Source of the DNA: DASZBX01 sp035943635
GTDB taxonomy: Bacteria; Actinomycetota; Actinomycetes; Streptomycetales; Catenulisporaceae
Direction of reading: 5' to 3'
Assembly: GCA_035943635.1 (NCBI GenBank)
Contig: DASZBX010000089.1
Coordinates: 80,729 to 144,728 of the forward strand
DNA length: 64,000 nt
Shown here: piece after piece, positions 16,491-25,124 of the stretch
Numbering within the stretch: the first letter of the stretch is position 1
How the letters are laid out: every line of letters begins with the position of its first letter
Notes under the pieces: generated by a model
Database searches by the model: none
Seen by the model: only the letters and a program-made list of their open reading frames with translations
What the model was told of the DNA's origin: nothing
Made by a program: the position numbers and the translations under genes

Positions 16491-18016
16491 ACGGCCGACG
16501 GCAGTACGTCGCCGCGATCGACCAGGGAACGACCTCCAGCCGGTGCATGCTCTTCGACCGCACCGGCCGCATCGTCGCCTGGGACCAGCGCGAACACCGG
16601 CAGATCCTGCCCCGGCCGGGCTGGGTGGAGCACGACCCGGTGGAGATCCTGGAGAACGTCCGCGCCGTGGTCGCCGCGGCCCTGGCCAAGGCCGACATGT
16701 CGGCCGGCCGGATCGCGGCCTTCGGCATCACCAACCAGCGCGAGACCACCGTCCTGTGGGACCGCGACACCGGCCAGCCGGTGCACAACGCGATCGTCTG
16801 GCAGGACACCCGGACCGAGCAGCTGTGCCGGGAACTCGGCGGCGAACACGGCCAGGACCGGTTCCGCGCACAGACCGGGCTGCCGCTGGCCTCGTACTTC
16901 TCCGGCACGAAGATCACCTGGCTGCTGGAGCACGTCCCCGGCCTGCGCGCGCGGGCCGAACGCGGCGAGATCCTGTTCGGCACGATGGACTCCTGGCTGA
17001 TCTGGAACCTGACCGGCGGCGTGCACATCACCGACGTGACCAACGCGTCCCGGACCATGCTGATGGACCTGCGCACCCTGGACTGGGACGAGGAACTGCT
17101 CGCCGCGTTCGGCGTGCCGCGGTCGATGCTGCCGCAGATCCGGCCCTCCGCCCAGGACTACGGCCGCGGCACCGGGGCCAGCGCCGCGGCCCCCGGCGCG
17201 GACGTGCTCGGCGGCGCGCCGATCGCTGCGGCCCTCGGCGACCAGCAGGCGGCCCTGTTCGGCCAGACCTGCTTCGAGCCCGGGGACGCCAAGAGCACCT
17301 ACGGCACCGGCTCGTTCCTGCTGCTCAACACCGGGACCGAACCGGTGGTCTCGCACAACGGGCTGCTGACCACGGTCGGCTACCGGATCGGCGCCGGACC
17401 GGCGGTCTACGCGCTGGAGGGTTCGATCGCGGTCACCGGCTCCCTGGTCCAGTGGCTTCGCGACCAACTCGGCCTGATCTCGACCGCGGCCGAGGTCGAG
17501 ACGCTGGCCGCGAGCGTGCCCGACAACGGCGGGGTGTACCTGGTCCCGGCCTTCTCCGGCCTGTTCGCCCCACACTGGCGGGGCGAGGCGCGCGGCGTGA
17601 TCGCCGGCCTGACCCGGTTCGCCACCCGGGCGCACCTGGCGCGCGCGGTGCTGGAGGCGACCAGCTGGCAGACCAGGGAGGTGCTCGACGCGATGGTCAA
17701 GGACGCCGGGCGGGGTCTGGAGTTGGGCTGCCTGCGGGTGGATGGCGGGATGACTGCCAACCGGCTGTTGATGCAGCACCTGGCTGATGTGCTCGACGTG
17801 CCGGTGGTCCGGCCGACCGTGACCGAGACGAGTTGCCTGGGCGCTGCGTATGCGGCCGGTCTGGCAGTCGGCTACTGGTCAGACCTGGACGACCTGCGCT
17901 CGAACTGGCGCGCGGACGTCACGTGGACGCCCGCGATGAACCCGTCCGTACGCGATCACGAGTACCGGATGTGGGGAAAGGCTGTTGAGCGGACGATGAA
18001 CTGGCTGGACGAGTAG
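16487..18016 (+). CDS. glpK: Glycerol kinase
   Basis: This 509-residue FGGY-family kinase phosphorylates glycerol to glycerol 3-phosphate with ATP. Motifs include AAIDQGTTSSRCMLFD (residues 8-23), FGITNQRETTVLWDRDTG, IVWQDTRT and KSTYGTGSFLLLNTG. The C-terminal domain has LRVDGGMTANRLLMQ. The start is the GTG at 16487, overlapping the RNB gene stop by 4 nt, so the two are translationally coupled. The last 98 bp overlap the 3' end of the convergent GT87 gene, which is unusually long for two conserved genes. Confidence 0.95.
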   Translation: MNGRRQYVAAIDQGTTSSRCMLFDRTGRIVAWDQREHRQILPRPGWVEHDPVEILENVRAVVAAALAKADMSAGRIAAFGITNQRETTVLWDRDTGQPVHNAIVWQDTRTEQLCRELGGEHGQDRFRAQTGLPLASYFSGTKITWLLEHVPGLRARAERGEILFGTMDSWLIWNLTGGVHITDVTNASRTMLMDLRTLDWDEELLAAFGVPRSMLPQIRPSAQDYGRGTGASAAAPGADVLGGAPIAAALGDQQAALFGQTCFEPGDAKSTYGTGSFLLLNTGTEPVVSHNGLLTTVGYRIGAGPAVYALEGSIAVTGSLVQWLRDQLGLISTAAEVETLAASVPDNGGVYLVPAFSGLFAPHWRGEARGVIAGLTRFATRAHLARAVLEATSWQTREVLDAMVKDAGRGLELGCLRVDGGMTANRLLMQHLADVLDVPVVRPTVTETSCLGAAYAAGLAVGYWSDLDDLRSNWRADVTWTPAMNPSVRDHEYRMWGKAVERTMNWLDE

Positions 18017-19442
18017 CGTCGTCGTCCTCACCGGCCGCTGTCTCTGCGGCCGCTTCTGCGGTCGTGCCCACTGCTTCGCGGCGGCGCCGGATCAACCCGG
18101 TCGCCGCGAAGTAGCCCAGCACCCCGATCGCGACGTACACGTACGCGCTGCCGATGATCTGCTGCCACCAAGCCCAGTGCATCTCGATGTTGTTGCTGCG
18201 CGGGAACCAGGACGCCGGGAACCCGACGAACAATGCCGCGGCCGCGGCCGCCAGCCACAGCCGGCGCCGGTCGCGCGCCTTCCAGGCCAGGGCCAGCGCG
18301 GTGATCAGGGCCGGGGAGGCCCAGACCCAGTGGTGCGACCAGGCGATCGGCGAGACGCACAGGGTCACGCAGGCCGACAAGACCAACGGCAGCAGCATCG
18401 CGCGCATCGAGGCCGTGGTCTGCGGCGCCTCGGCCGGGGCCGCCGCGTCGATCCCGTCCTCGTTCTCGTCCTGGCCGTCAGCGCCGACCAGGCCGCTGGT
18501 CGTGCCCGCCGCCACGCCGACCGGCCGCGGCGCGTCGACCGCCGGGCCGGCCCCGGCGGTGAACCGGATGGCCAGGAAACCCAGCACGGTGACCAGGGCG
18601 CACCCGGCCAGCCAGGCCAGCGTGTACGCGGGCCCGGTCAGCCCGGCCCGGCTCAGCAGCCCGGTCAGCGACTGGTTGTCGAAGAAGGACTGCGAACCGA
18701 CCCGGCCGGTCTGGAACACCGTCCCGGTCCAGTAGCTGACCGAGTCGCCCGGCGCGAGCAGGAACCCGATCCCGGTCACCGCGGCCAGCGACAGCACGGC
18801 CCGCCCGGCCGACCGGTACTGCCGGGTGGCCAGGAAATAGAGTACGAACACGGCCGGGGTCAGCTTCAGCGCGGCCGCCACGCCGACCAGCACCCCGCGC
18901 GGCCAGCGGGTCCGCGGCAGCAGGCAGTCGAACGCGACCAGCGCCATCAACAGCACGTTGATCTGCCCGAACGCCAGAGTGGTGCGGACCGGCTCGATCA
19001 GCACCGCCAGCGGGCTGAACGCCGCGGCCCGGCGCCACCCGCTCCGGTAGTCCGGGACCAGCCCGGCCGTGCGCAGGAACAGCGCGATCACCGCGAGCAG
19101 CAGCCCGATGGTCAGCCCGGTCATGATGATCCCGGCGATCCGGGCCGGCACCACGGCCAGCGGCACCATCGCCACGGCCGATATCGGCGGGTAGGTGAAC
19201 CCGAGGTCGAGCCCGGACTGCACCGACGGCAGCTTGCCGTACACCCCCTGCCCGGTCAGCCACGCCCGCGCGCCCAACCGGTAGACGTCGAGGTCCAGCC
19301 GGGTGATGTCCAGGTTCAGGGAGCCGTGCGAGAACGTGAGCAGGCTGGCGGCGAAGACGACCAGCACGGTCGCGACGAGAGCCGCCGTCCGGCGTGAGAA
19401 GCCGCCCGGCCGGGCAGTCGCGTATCGGCCCCCCGTCACCAT
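17919..19442 (-). CDS. GT87-family polyprenol-phosphate-dependent mannosyltransferase-like protein
   Basis: This roughly 507-residue integral membrane protein has about ten hydrophobic segments and the GT87/DUF2029 signatures LDVYRLGARAWLTGQGVY, FTYPPISAVAMVPLAV and FGQINVLLMALVAFD. Relatives such as PimE transfer mannose from polyprenyl phosphate on the outer face of the membrane. A charged Asp/Glu-rich loop (about residues 315-345) and a Ser/Ala/Thr-rich cytoplasmic tail are extras. The ATG at 19442 follows AGGTGG; GTG at 19451 is an alternative. The tail is encoded antisense to the last 98 bp of glpK. Confidence 0.85.
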   Translation of the reverse strand: MVTGGRYATARPGGFSRRTAALVATVLVVFAASLLTFSHGSLNLDITRLDLDVYRLGARAWLTGQGVYGKLPSVQSGLDLGFTYPPISAVAMVPLAVVPARIAGIIMTGLTIGLLLAVIALFLRTAGLVPDYRSGWRRAAAFSPLAVLIEPVRTTLAFGQINVLLMALVAFDCLLPRTRWPRGVLVGVAAALKLTPAVFVLYFLATRQYRSAGRAVLSLAAVTGIGFLLAPGDSVSYWTGTVFQTGRVGSQSFFDNQSLTGLLSRAGLTGPAYTLAWLAGCALVTVLGFLAIRFTAGAGPAVDAPRPVGVAAGTTSGLVGADGQDENEDGIDAAAPAEAPQTTASMRAMLLPLVLSACVTLCVSPIAWSHHWVWASPALITALALAWKARDRRRLWLAAAAAALFVGFPASWFPRSNNIEMHWAWWQQIIGSAYVYVAIGVLGYFAATGLIRRRREAVGTTAEAAAETAAGEDDDATRPASSSSAQQPFPTSGTRDRVRTGSSRAST

Positions 19443-19635
19443 GGCGCCCACCTATCCCTGTCGGCTTCGACGTCTGAACCTGGCCTGCTGCCGCCGGTGT
19501 GCGCCGGCGGGCTGAGCCGGGCGGGGGCCGCATCAGATGATCGTAGCCGACCGCGGGCCACCCCGGCCTGCCGGGTGTCCGGGCCGCCGGCCCGGCCCGG
19601 CCGGCGGGCCCGGCCGGGCGGCCCAAGCGGCCTGA

Positions 19636-21117
19636 TCACCCGGTCCGCCCGCCCGGCGCCGGCGCGGACGGCCGCAGCGGCTGGAGCGCGGCCGGAAGCG
19701 ACCCGGCGTCGGTAAGCGGCCCGGCCGCGGCGGCGGACGGGTCCACGACCGTCACCAGCACTATCGCCGCGATTGCGTCCGCTGGCGGTCCGGCTTCGGC
19801 GGTCTTCGTTGCCCTCGGGCTCGGGTTCTCGTTCGGGTTCGGACTCCCGCTCGGGCTCGCGCCGGAGCCCGCGGTCGGACTCGGCCCGCCCGAAGGCTGC
19901 GTCACCTGGCCCGGCGCGCCGCCGCTCACGACCGACACCCGGTAGCGCAGTCCCGGCCAGCCGATCACGGTCAGCGGCGCGGCGACGGTGAGCGCGCCGA
20001 CCCGGGTGCCGCCGCGCTCGACGGCCGCGACCTCAGTGCCCGGGGCCGCGACGGTCGCCGTGCCCAGCGCCTGCTCGCCGCTCACCACCAGCGCGCCGGC
20101 GGCCTGCATGGCCGAGGTGAGCAGCGTGCGCCCGCTGCCGAGGTACTGGCCGAGCACCGCGCCGACCAGGGTCACCGCCTGCCCGCCGACCGTGACCGAG
20201 GCCGCGAACAGCAGGCAGGACCCGGCCTCGTTCGTCGACCCGGTCTTGATGCCGATGACCCCGTCCATGCCCAGCAGCCCGTCATAGTTCCGGATCAGCC
20301 CGGCGACCGGGATGATGGCCCACCGGGTCGAGACGAGCCGGCGGAAGTCGTCCCACTGCATCACGGTCTCGCCGAGGGCGACGAGGTCCTGCGCGGTCGA
20401 CATGGTCGCGGCGTCCAGGCCGGACGGGTCGGTGAAGACGGTGTGCGTCATCCCGATCTCGGCCGCCGTGGTGTTCATCCTGGTCAGGAACGCGGGCACG
20501 CTGCCGGCGTCCCAGGCCGCGAGGATCTGCGCGACGTTGTCGGCCGAGGAGAGCATCAGCGCGTAGAGCGCGTCGCGTTCGGTCAGCTGCTCCCCGGCCT
20601 GCACCGGCACGAGCGAGTCCTCGGTGGTCGCGGCCTCCTTCTGGTAGACGGCGGCGTCCCCGGCGGAGACGGTGATCGTCGGCCCGTTCTGCCCGTCCGC
20701 GAGCGGATGGTCCTGGAGCACGAGGTACGCGGTCATGGTCTTGGCGATGCTGGCGATCGGCACCGGCGAGTCGGCCGGCCCCGAGCCGCCCAGCGACCCG
20801 AGCCCGACCACCGACAGGGCGGCCTGCCCGCGCGCCGGCCAGGCCAGCTGCGGCGCCGCGCCCGGGAAGGTGAAGGTGGCGGCGACGGTCTGCCGGACGC
20901 CGAGCGCGGCCGCGGCGTCGCTCGCGGCCGCCGATGTGCCGGCTGTGCCCGGGCTGCTCGAACCCGCGAGCGCGGTGGCGCCGCTGTCGTTGGCGGCGCC
21001 CGGGCCGGATGCTCCGAGGATGGCGGCCGCGGCGAGCGTGGCGATGCCGGCGGCCAGGGCCGTCACGACCCTGACCCGCGACGGCCGCCCCCGGCCCGAC
21101 CCGTCGCCCGCAGCCAT
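19636..21117 (-). CDS. D-alanyl-D-alanine carboxypeptidase (peptidase S11)
   Basis: This 493-residue penicillin-binding protein trims peptidoglycan stem peptides outside the cell. A membrane-spanning signal segment (VVTALAAGIATLAAAAIL) lies near residues 17-34. The catalytic SxxK is PIASIAKTMTAY and the KTG box is IGIKTGSTNEAG. The usual SxN motif reads LMLSSADNVAQ, so Asp stands where Asn is normally found; this may be tolerated or may alter activity. The C-terminus is Pro/Ser/Asn-rich and ends in a hydrophobic stretch. The ATG at 21117 is preferred because GAGGAGGG lies 6 nt upstream; the frame is open to 21291. Confidence 0.88.
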   Translation of the reverse strand: MAAGDGSGRGRPSRVRVVTALAAGIATLAAAAILGASGPGAANDSGATALAGSSSPGTAGTSAAASDAAAALGVRQTVAATFTFPGAAPQLAWPARGQAALSVVGLGSLGGSGPADSPVPIASIAKTMTAYLVLQDHPLADGQNGPTITVSAGDAAVYQKEAATTEDSLVPVQAGEQLTERDALYALMLSSADNVAQILAAWDAGSVPAFLTRMNTTAAEIGMTHTVFTDPSGLDAATMSTAQDLVALGETVMQWDDFRRLVSTRWAIIPVAGLIRNYDGLLGMDGVIGIKTGSTNEAGSCLLFAASVTVGGQAVTLVGAVLGQYLGSGRTLLTSAMQAAGALVVSGEQALGTATVAAPGTEVAAVERGGTRVGALTVAAPLTVIGWPGLRYRVSVVSGGAPGQVTQPSGGPSPTAGSGASPSGSPNPNENPSPRATKTAEAGPPADAIAAIVLVTVVDPSAAAAGPLTDAGSLPAALQPLRPSAPAPGGRTG

Positions 21118-21327
21118 CCCGGGCCCTCCTCGCTGCTCGCCGCGCGCCTCGGCCTGTGCGGCGGCGCTCACGGACAGCTGGACGCGGCCCGAGCGGATTC
21201 CGGTTGCCTGGCCGAGCGGCCCGGAGCCGGGAGGTCCGCCGCGTGCGGCCGGGGATGCACCGCCCTGGCTTTCAGACACCGAAGAACCCATCGAGCTGCA
21301 CTGTCGTCCTCACCTGGGTACTCGGGA

Positions 21328-22233
21328 TCAGGGGTCGAAAATGTTCGGCGGCCCGATCGTCGCGCTCAGGATCGTCGAGTTCGGCAACAGGATCTCGCCC
21401 TTGTCGGTGCTCAGCCGGACATAGGTCAGATTCATGTCCGCGACCTCGCCGGTGAGCACCCCGCCCAACGGCCCGGACCGCAGCGAGATCGGCTGCCCGA
21501 TCGAGAACGGCCGCACGATCAGCAGCACCAGCCCGGCGAACAGGTTGCCCAGGGACTGCTGCGCCGCGATGCCCAGGATCACGCCGGTCACCGCGCCGCC
21601 CAGCAGCAGCCGCTCGATCGGCACGTTCAGCGCCCCGAGCGTCCCGAAGATCACCACCAGGTAGCCGAGCAGCAGGCAGATCCAGCGCAGCCCGTTCTTC
21701 CGGGTGTCGCCGAGCCGGTCCGGCACGGTCTTGAGGATCTCGCGGGTGGTGCTGCGCACGGCCACCGACCCGAAGACCAGGAACAACACCGCGCCGACCA
21801 CGGAGGTGAGCGTGGCCAGCCAGGTGTGCGTGCGGAAGTACTGGATCGGCGCCTCGAAACTGTCGATCACGCCGCCCGCGCAGTACGTCAGCCCGAGCCC
21901 CACGCACGCCATCACCCCGGCCAGCACGGCCCGGCGGAAGTCGGCGCTGATCGCGTTGGTCAGCGTCGCCAGGTGGAACAGGTCGTCCGAGGGTTTTTCC
22001 TCTTCCTGCTCCGCTTCCGCTTCTTCTTCCGCGGCCTGCGCTGCCTCCGCGGCTTCCGCGGCTTCCGGCTCCGGCGCTGGCGCTGTCGCTGTCGCTGTCG
22101 CCCGCTCGGGGGCTGTTGTCTGCTTCGCCGGCTGCCCGCTCTCCGGGACGTGCGTGGGCGACCCGGCCGGTGGCGGGACCAGGGGTTCGGCCGCTGGTCC
22201 GACCGGAGGCTCATGCTGTTGACTCACGCGCAC
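21328..22233 (-). CDS. MscS-family mechanosensitive channel
   Basis: This 301-residue protein starts with an 80-residue Pro/Ala/Glu-rich segment, then about four membrane helices and the MscS pore/beta region: VIERLLLGGAVTGVILGIAA-type sequence, QQSLGNLFAGLVLLIVRPF and GEVADMNLTYVRLSTDKG, ending soon after LLPNSTIL. The C-terminal alpha/beta cage of MscS is missing, as in many short actinobacterial members. No Shine-Dalgarno sequence is visible before the GTG at 22233 or the in-frame GTG at 22227. It likely releases solutes during osmotic downshock. Confidence 0.88.
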   Translation of the reverse strand: MRVSQQHEPPVGPAAEPLVPPPAGSPTHVPESGQPAKQTTAPERATATATAPAPEPEAAEAAEAAQAAEEEAEAEQEEEKPSDDLFHLATLTNAISADFRRAVLAGVMACVGLGLTYCAGGVIDSFEAPIQYFRTHTWLATLTSVVGAVLFLVFGSVAVRSTTREILKTVPDRLGDTRKNGLRWICLLLGYLVVIFGTLGALNVPIERLLLGGAVTGVILGIAAQQSLGNLFAGLVLLIVRPFSIGQPISLRSGPLGGVLTGEVADMNLTYVRLSTDKGEILLPNSTILSATIGPPNIFDP

Positions 22234-22399
22234 AGCTTAGGAGGTGGCGCCGGCGATCACGGCATCGGTCCGCGCCGCCGGCGCGCGTGGAACTCAGCCC
22301 GCCCGGCTTGGCGGCGCGTTCGATTCCGGCCGGTGAAATAATGGCAGGGTGCGATGCCCAGGCGGGGCGTCGCGGCGTGGCGGGAGAGGAAGTGCGGCC

Positions 22400-23065
22400 G
22401 TGAGCGAGCCACTGAGCGGGCGGATCGTGGACGAGGGGTCCGGCCCGCGCGTTCCCGACCCCGGTCCGGGCGCCGGGCCCGGCGGCGGCCCCGCGCCGCG
22501 CTGGCAGCGCCTGTGGGTGGTGCCGGTCGTGTTCGGCACGGCCAGCGTCGTGCTGGGCCTGCTCGTGCTGTTCTGGCCGAGGCACTCGATCAACGCGCTG
22601 ACGATCCTGTTCGGCCTCTACCTCCTGATCACCGGCGCCTATCGCGCGATCACCTCGGTGCAGCTGCACGGCGTCGACCCGCTGGCCCGCGCCGTGGCCC
22701 TGGTCCTGTCCGCGCTGTCCATCGTGGTCGGCCTGATCTGCCTGGCCGACCCGTTCAACGGCGCGTCCAAGTTCGCGGTGGTGGCGGGCGCGTTCTGGCT
22801 GGCCAGCGGCGCGATCATGATGCTCGGCGCCCGCCAGCGGCGGGCCGCGCTGGGCCCCGGGGCGCGCGGCGCGAGCATGGCCGGCGGCGGCTTCGCCTTC
22901 GTGGTCGGACTGCTGATCGTCCTGTTCCCCGGCGCGAGCCTGCTGTTCCTCGCGGTCGTGCTGGGCATCTGGCTGCTCGTCGTGGGCCTGTCCGCCCTGA
23001 CCGCCGGCCTCACCGCCCGCCGCCTGCTCAAGAACGTCGCCCACGCAGCGCTGTACTGGCCCTGA
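22400..23065 (+). CDS. HdeD-like (DUF308) membrane protein
   Basis: This 221-residue protein has about six membrane segments in three pairs, for example VVFGTASVVLGLLVLFWP, ALTILFGLYLLITGAYRAI and FAFVVGLLIVLFPGASLLFL. The repeated FWP/FPG turn pattern is typical of HdeD/DUF308 proteins, which in enterobacteria relate to acid resistance. The start is the GTG at 22400 behind GAGAGGAAG. It is divergent from the MscS gene, and both could serve envelope stress. Confidence 0.85.
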   Translation: MSEPLSGRIVDEGSGPRVPDPGPGAGPGGGPAPRWQRLWVVPVVFGTASVVLGLLVLFWPRHSINALTILFGLYLLITGAYRAITSVQLHGVDPLARAVALVLSALSIVVGLICLADPFNGASKFAVVAGAFWLASGAIMMLGARQRRAALGPGARGASMAGGGFAFVVGLLIVLFPGASLLFLAVVLGIWLLVVGLSALTAGLTARRLLKNVAHAALYWP

Positions 23066-23132
23066 GCCGATTCCCGAACCCGCCCCCGCGCGTGCCCCCG
23101 GTCAGATGATCGGGCCGCCCCCGCGCACGCGG

Positions 23133-23138
23133 TACACT
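23133..23138 (+). promoter_or_regulatory. -10 box of the rnpB promoter
   Basis: TACACT lies 9 nt before the predicted 5' end of RNase P RNA, correctly placed for a housekeeping -10 element. No good -35 hexamer is present 16-18 nt upstream. Confidence 0.55.
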
Positions 23139-23146
23139 CTTTGCTT

Positions 23147-23554
23147 GCGGCGAGTCGGTCGGGCGACCGCGAGCCGGACCTGGCGACAGGCCCGGCCCGA
23201 GGAAAGTCCGGGCTCCACAGAGCAGGGTGGTTGGCAACACCAACCCGGGGCGACCCGCGGGATGAGTGCCACAGAAAACAAACCGCCGCCGTCAGGCGGT
23301 AAGGGTGAAACGGTGAGGTAAGAGCTCACCAGCGACCGGGGTGACCCGGCCGGCTCGGTAAACCCCACCCGGAGCAAGGTCAAGAAGGCCCCGCCGAGAA
23401 ATCGGCCCGGCTGCGTGGACGCCCGAGGGCTGCTCGCCCGAGTCCACGGGTAGACCGCTCGAGGCGTACGGCGACGTACGCCCTAGATGGATGGTCGCCG
23501 GGCGTGCTGGGAACAGTGCGCTTACAAAACCCGGCTTATAGACCGACTTGCCGC
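23147..23554 (+). ncRNA. rnpB: RNase P RNA (class A)
   Basis: This is the catalytic RNA that matures tRNA 5' ends. The two ends form a 14-bp P1 helix: GCGGCGAGTCGGTC at 23147-23160 with GACCGACTTGCCGC at 23541-23554. Conserved core elements are present in order: GAGGAAAGTCCGGGCTCC near 23199, ACAGAAAACAAACCGCC, AGGGTGAAACGGTGAGG near 23303, GAGCAAGGTCAAGAAGG, and AGATGGATGGTCGCC near 23485. The length of 408 nt is normal for actinobacteria. A short T-run (CATTTTC) follows directly. The spacing to the next reading frame is unusually tight. Confidence 0.97.
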
Positions 23555-23620
23555 ATTTTCTGCCCCTGGCCAGCAGGTTCTCCAGCTGGCAGGGTGGCCG
23601 GGGCGCTCTCGGGGCACATT

Positions 23621-24199
23621 GTGCCGTTCGAGAAGACGATTTCCGTGGCGCCGACCGCCAAGGCGCCCGGCGGTTGGTGCATCGAGTTGACCAGGGTCTA
23701 CACGACCGGCGGGCCGCTGCTGTGGGCCTGGGACTGGTGTGGCTCGGAGCCGGCAGGCAAGACCGTGTCGATGAACCAGTCGTTCATCTCGACCTACACC
23801 GCGACCGTCAACGGCCGCCCCGCCTATACGATGGACGAGGCGATGACTGGCGCGAACAACACCTGGACGGTGTACCTGTACGACTACAAGACCCAGACCT
23901 GGGACGTCTTCTACACCAGCTCCGGCACCGACAAATCCGGGTTCAGCTTCGGCTGGGATACCTACGAGGTGTGGTCCAACACCGACCCGGCCACGAACCG
24001 GGGCTACTTCTGCGAGAACAGCGTCGGGGACACGATCGAGAGCAGCGGCATCCAGCTCTACACCGGTTCCTGGACCGCCGCGAACTCGACCGACGCCGCC
24101 GCCTCGGCCACCCCGCCGCCGGCCGGATCGTCCTTCGACTGCCCGTCGCTGAGCCTGAGGTTCGCCTCCGCCAACGACTGGGCCGCCACGAACCCGTAA
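23621..24199 (+). pseudogene. 5'-truncated secreted-protein gene next to rnpB
   Basis: The frame encodes about 192 residues resembling mature actinomycete secreted proteins: WCIELTRVYTTGGPLLWAWD, VSMNQSFISTYTATVNG, TWTVYLYDYKTQTWDVFY and DCPSLSLRF near the end, with several Cys that could form disulfides. I recall this unnamed family carrying a signal peptide, but the conserved part begins within about 50 bp of the rnpB end and no signal peptide fits. The frame stays open upstream to 23504, inside rnpB. A GTG at 23621 with GGGG eight bases upstream could still start a cytoplasmic product. I treat it as an N-terminally truncated remnant. Confidence 0.55.
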
Positions 24200-24244
24200 C
24201 CCGACGGGGCCGGGGCCGGCGCTGGTATCCGCGCCGGATCCGCG

Positions 24245-25015
24245 CTAGATCCGCGACTTGCGCAGCGAGTGCCAGGCCGCTCCGGCCAGAGCGCGCGTCG
24301 ACTCAGACGCGGACAGCTGCTCGTGCTTGCGGTACAGGGCCCAGTTGTGCGGGATCAGCGCCAGCTTGTTCGAGGAGAGCGATCCCGCCCGGCCGGACCG
24401 GTAGATCGCCAGCGGCTCCCGCAGGCCGCGGGCCGGGGCGCCGTCGCGCATGATGGACAGCCACAGGCCGTAGTCCTGGCGTTTGGGCATGTCCGGCATC
24501 AGCCTCGTGCCCAGGACCGCGCGGTCGTACATGGCCGTCAGCGCCCCGATATGGTCCTGGACCAGCATCGCGCGGTAGTCCACCTGCGCCTGCGCCCACA
24601 CCACGCGCCCGTTCGAGGTGAAGTCCGCGGCTTCCCCCTCGAACTCGGCGTCCACCTTGTAGTAGGACGTGAACGTCAGCGGCGAGTCGGCCGCCGTCGC
24701 GAACTCGATCTGCCGTTCGAGTTTCGTCGGCAGCCACATGTCGTCGCTGTCGAGGAAGGCGACGTAGTCCCCGCGCGCCCGCTCCATGGCCCGGTTGCGC
24801 GCCCGGGCCGCGCCGCCCTTGGGCGCCGATTCCGCCAGAACGCGCGAGTCCCGCTCGGCGAATTCTCTGACCAGGTCCATGGAGTTGTCGTCGGACGCGT
24901 CGTCGGTGATCAGCAGCTCCAGATCACTGTGCGTCTGCGCCAGCACCGACCGGATCGATGCCCCGAGAGTGGCTGCCGAGTTGTACACAGGCATCACCAC
25001 AGACACCAGCGGCAC
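24245..25015 (-). CDS. GT2-family glycosyltransferase
   Basis: This 256-residue inverting glycosyltransferase has the GT-A core: VSVVMPVYNSAATLGASIRS (residues 4-23), LLITDDASDDNSMDLV, ARNRAMERARGDYVAFLDSD with the metal-binding DSD, and QDYGLWLSIMRDG. It starts at GTG 25015 with a strong GGAGGAG site. There is no membrane segment, so it is probably a cytoplasmic or peripheral enzyme for an envelope or exopolysaccharide. It stands alone between the truncated secreted-protein gene and the regulatory island. Confidence 0.9.
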   Translation of the reverse strand: MPLVSVVMPVYNSAATLGASIRSVLAQTHSDLELLITDDASDDNSMDLVREFAERDSRVLAESAPKGGAARARNRAMERARGDYVAFLDSDDMWLPTKLERQIEFATAADSPLTFTSYYKVDAEFEGEAADFTSNGRVVWAQAQVDYRAMLVQDHIGALTAMYDRAVLGTRLMPDMPKRQDYGLWLSIMRDGAPARGLREPLAIYRSGRAGSLSSNKLALIPHNWALYRKHEQLSASESTRALAGAAWHSLRKSRI

Positions 25016-25124
25016 GGTTCTCCTCCTTGGCCGAATAGCAACGCTTTCGACCCCTATGTTCCTTCAGGGTGGCCTAGGCCCATAGGGTACACGGCAATCA
25101 GTTAGGGCGACCCGGGGCCGTTGC

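Noticed and set aside
18177..19397. Plus-strand frame antisense to the GT87 gene
   Set aside because: It is Arg/Gln-rich with no domain, and the GT87 membrane pattern on the other strand is clear.
22211..23044. Minus-strand frame over the HdeD-like gene
   Set aside because: It is Gln/His/Arg-rich antisense sequence; the plus strand encodes regular membrane helices with a ribosome site.
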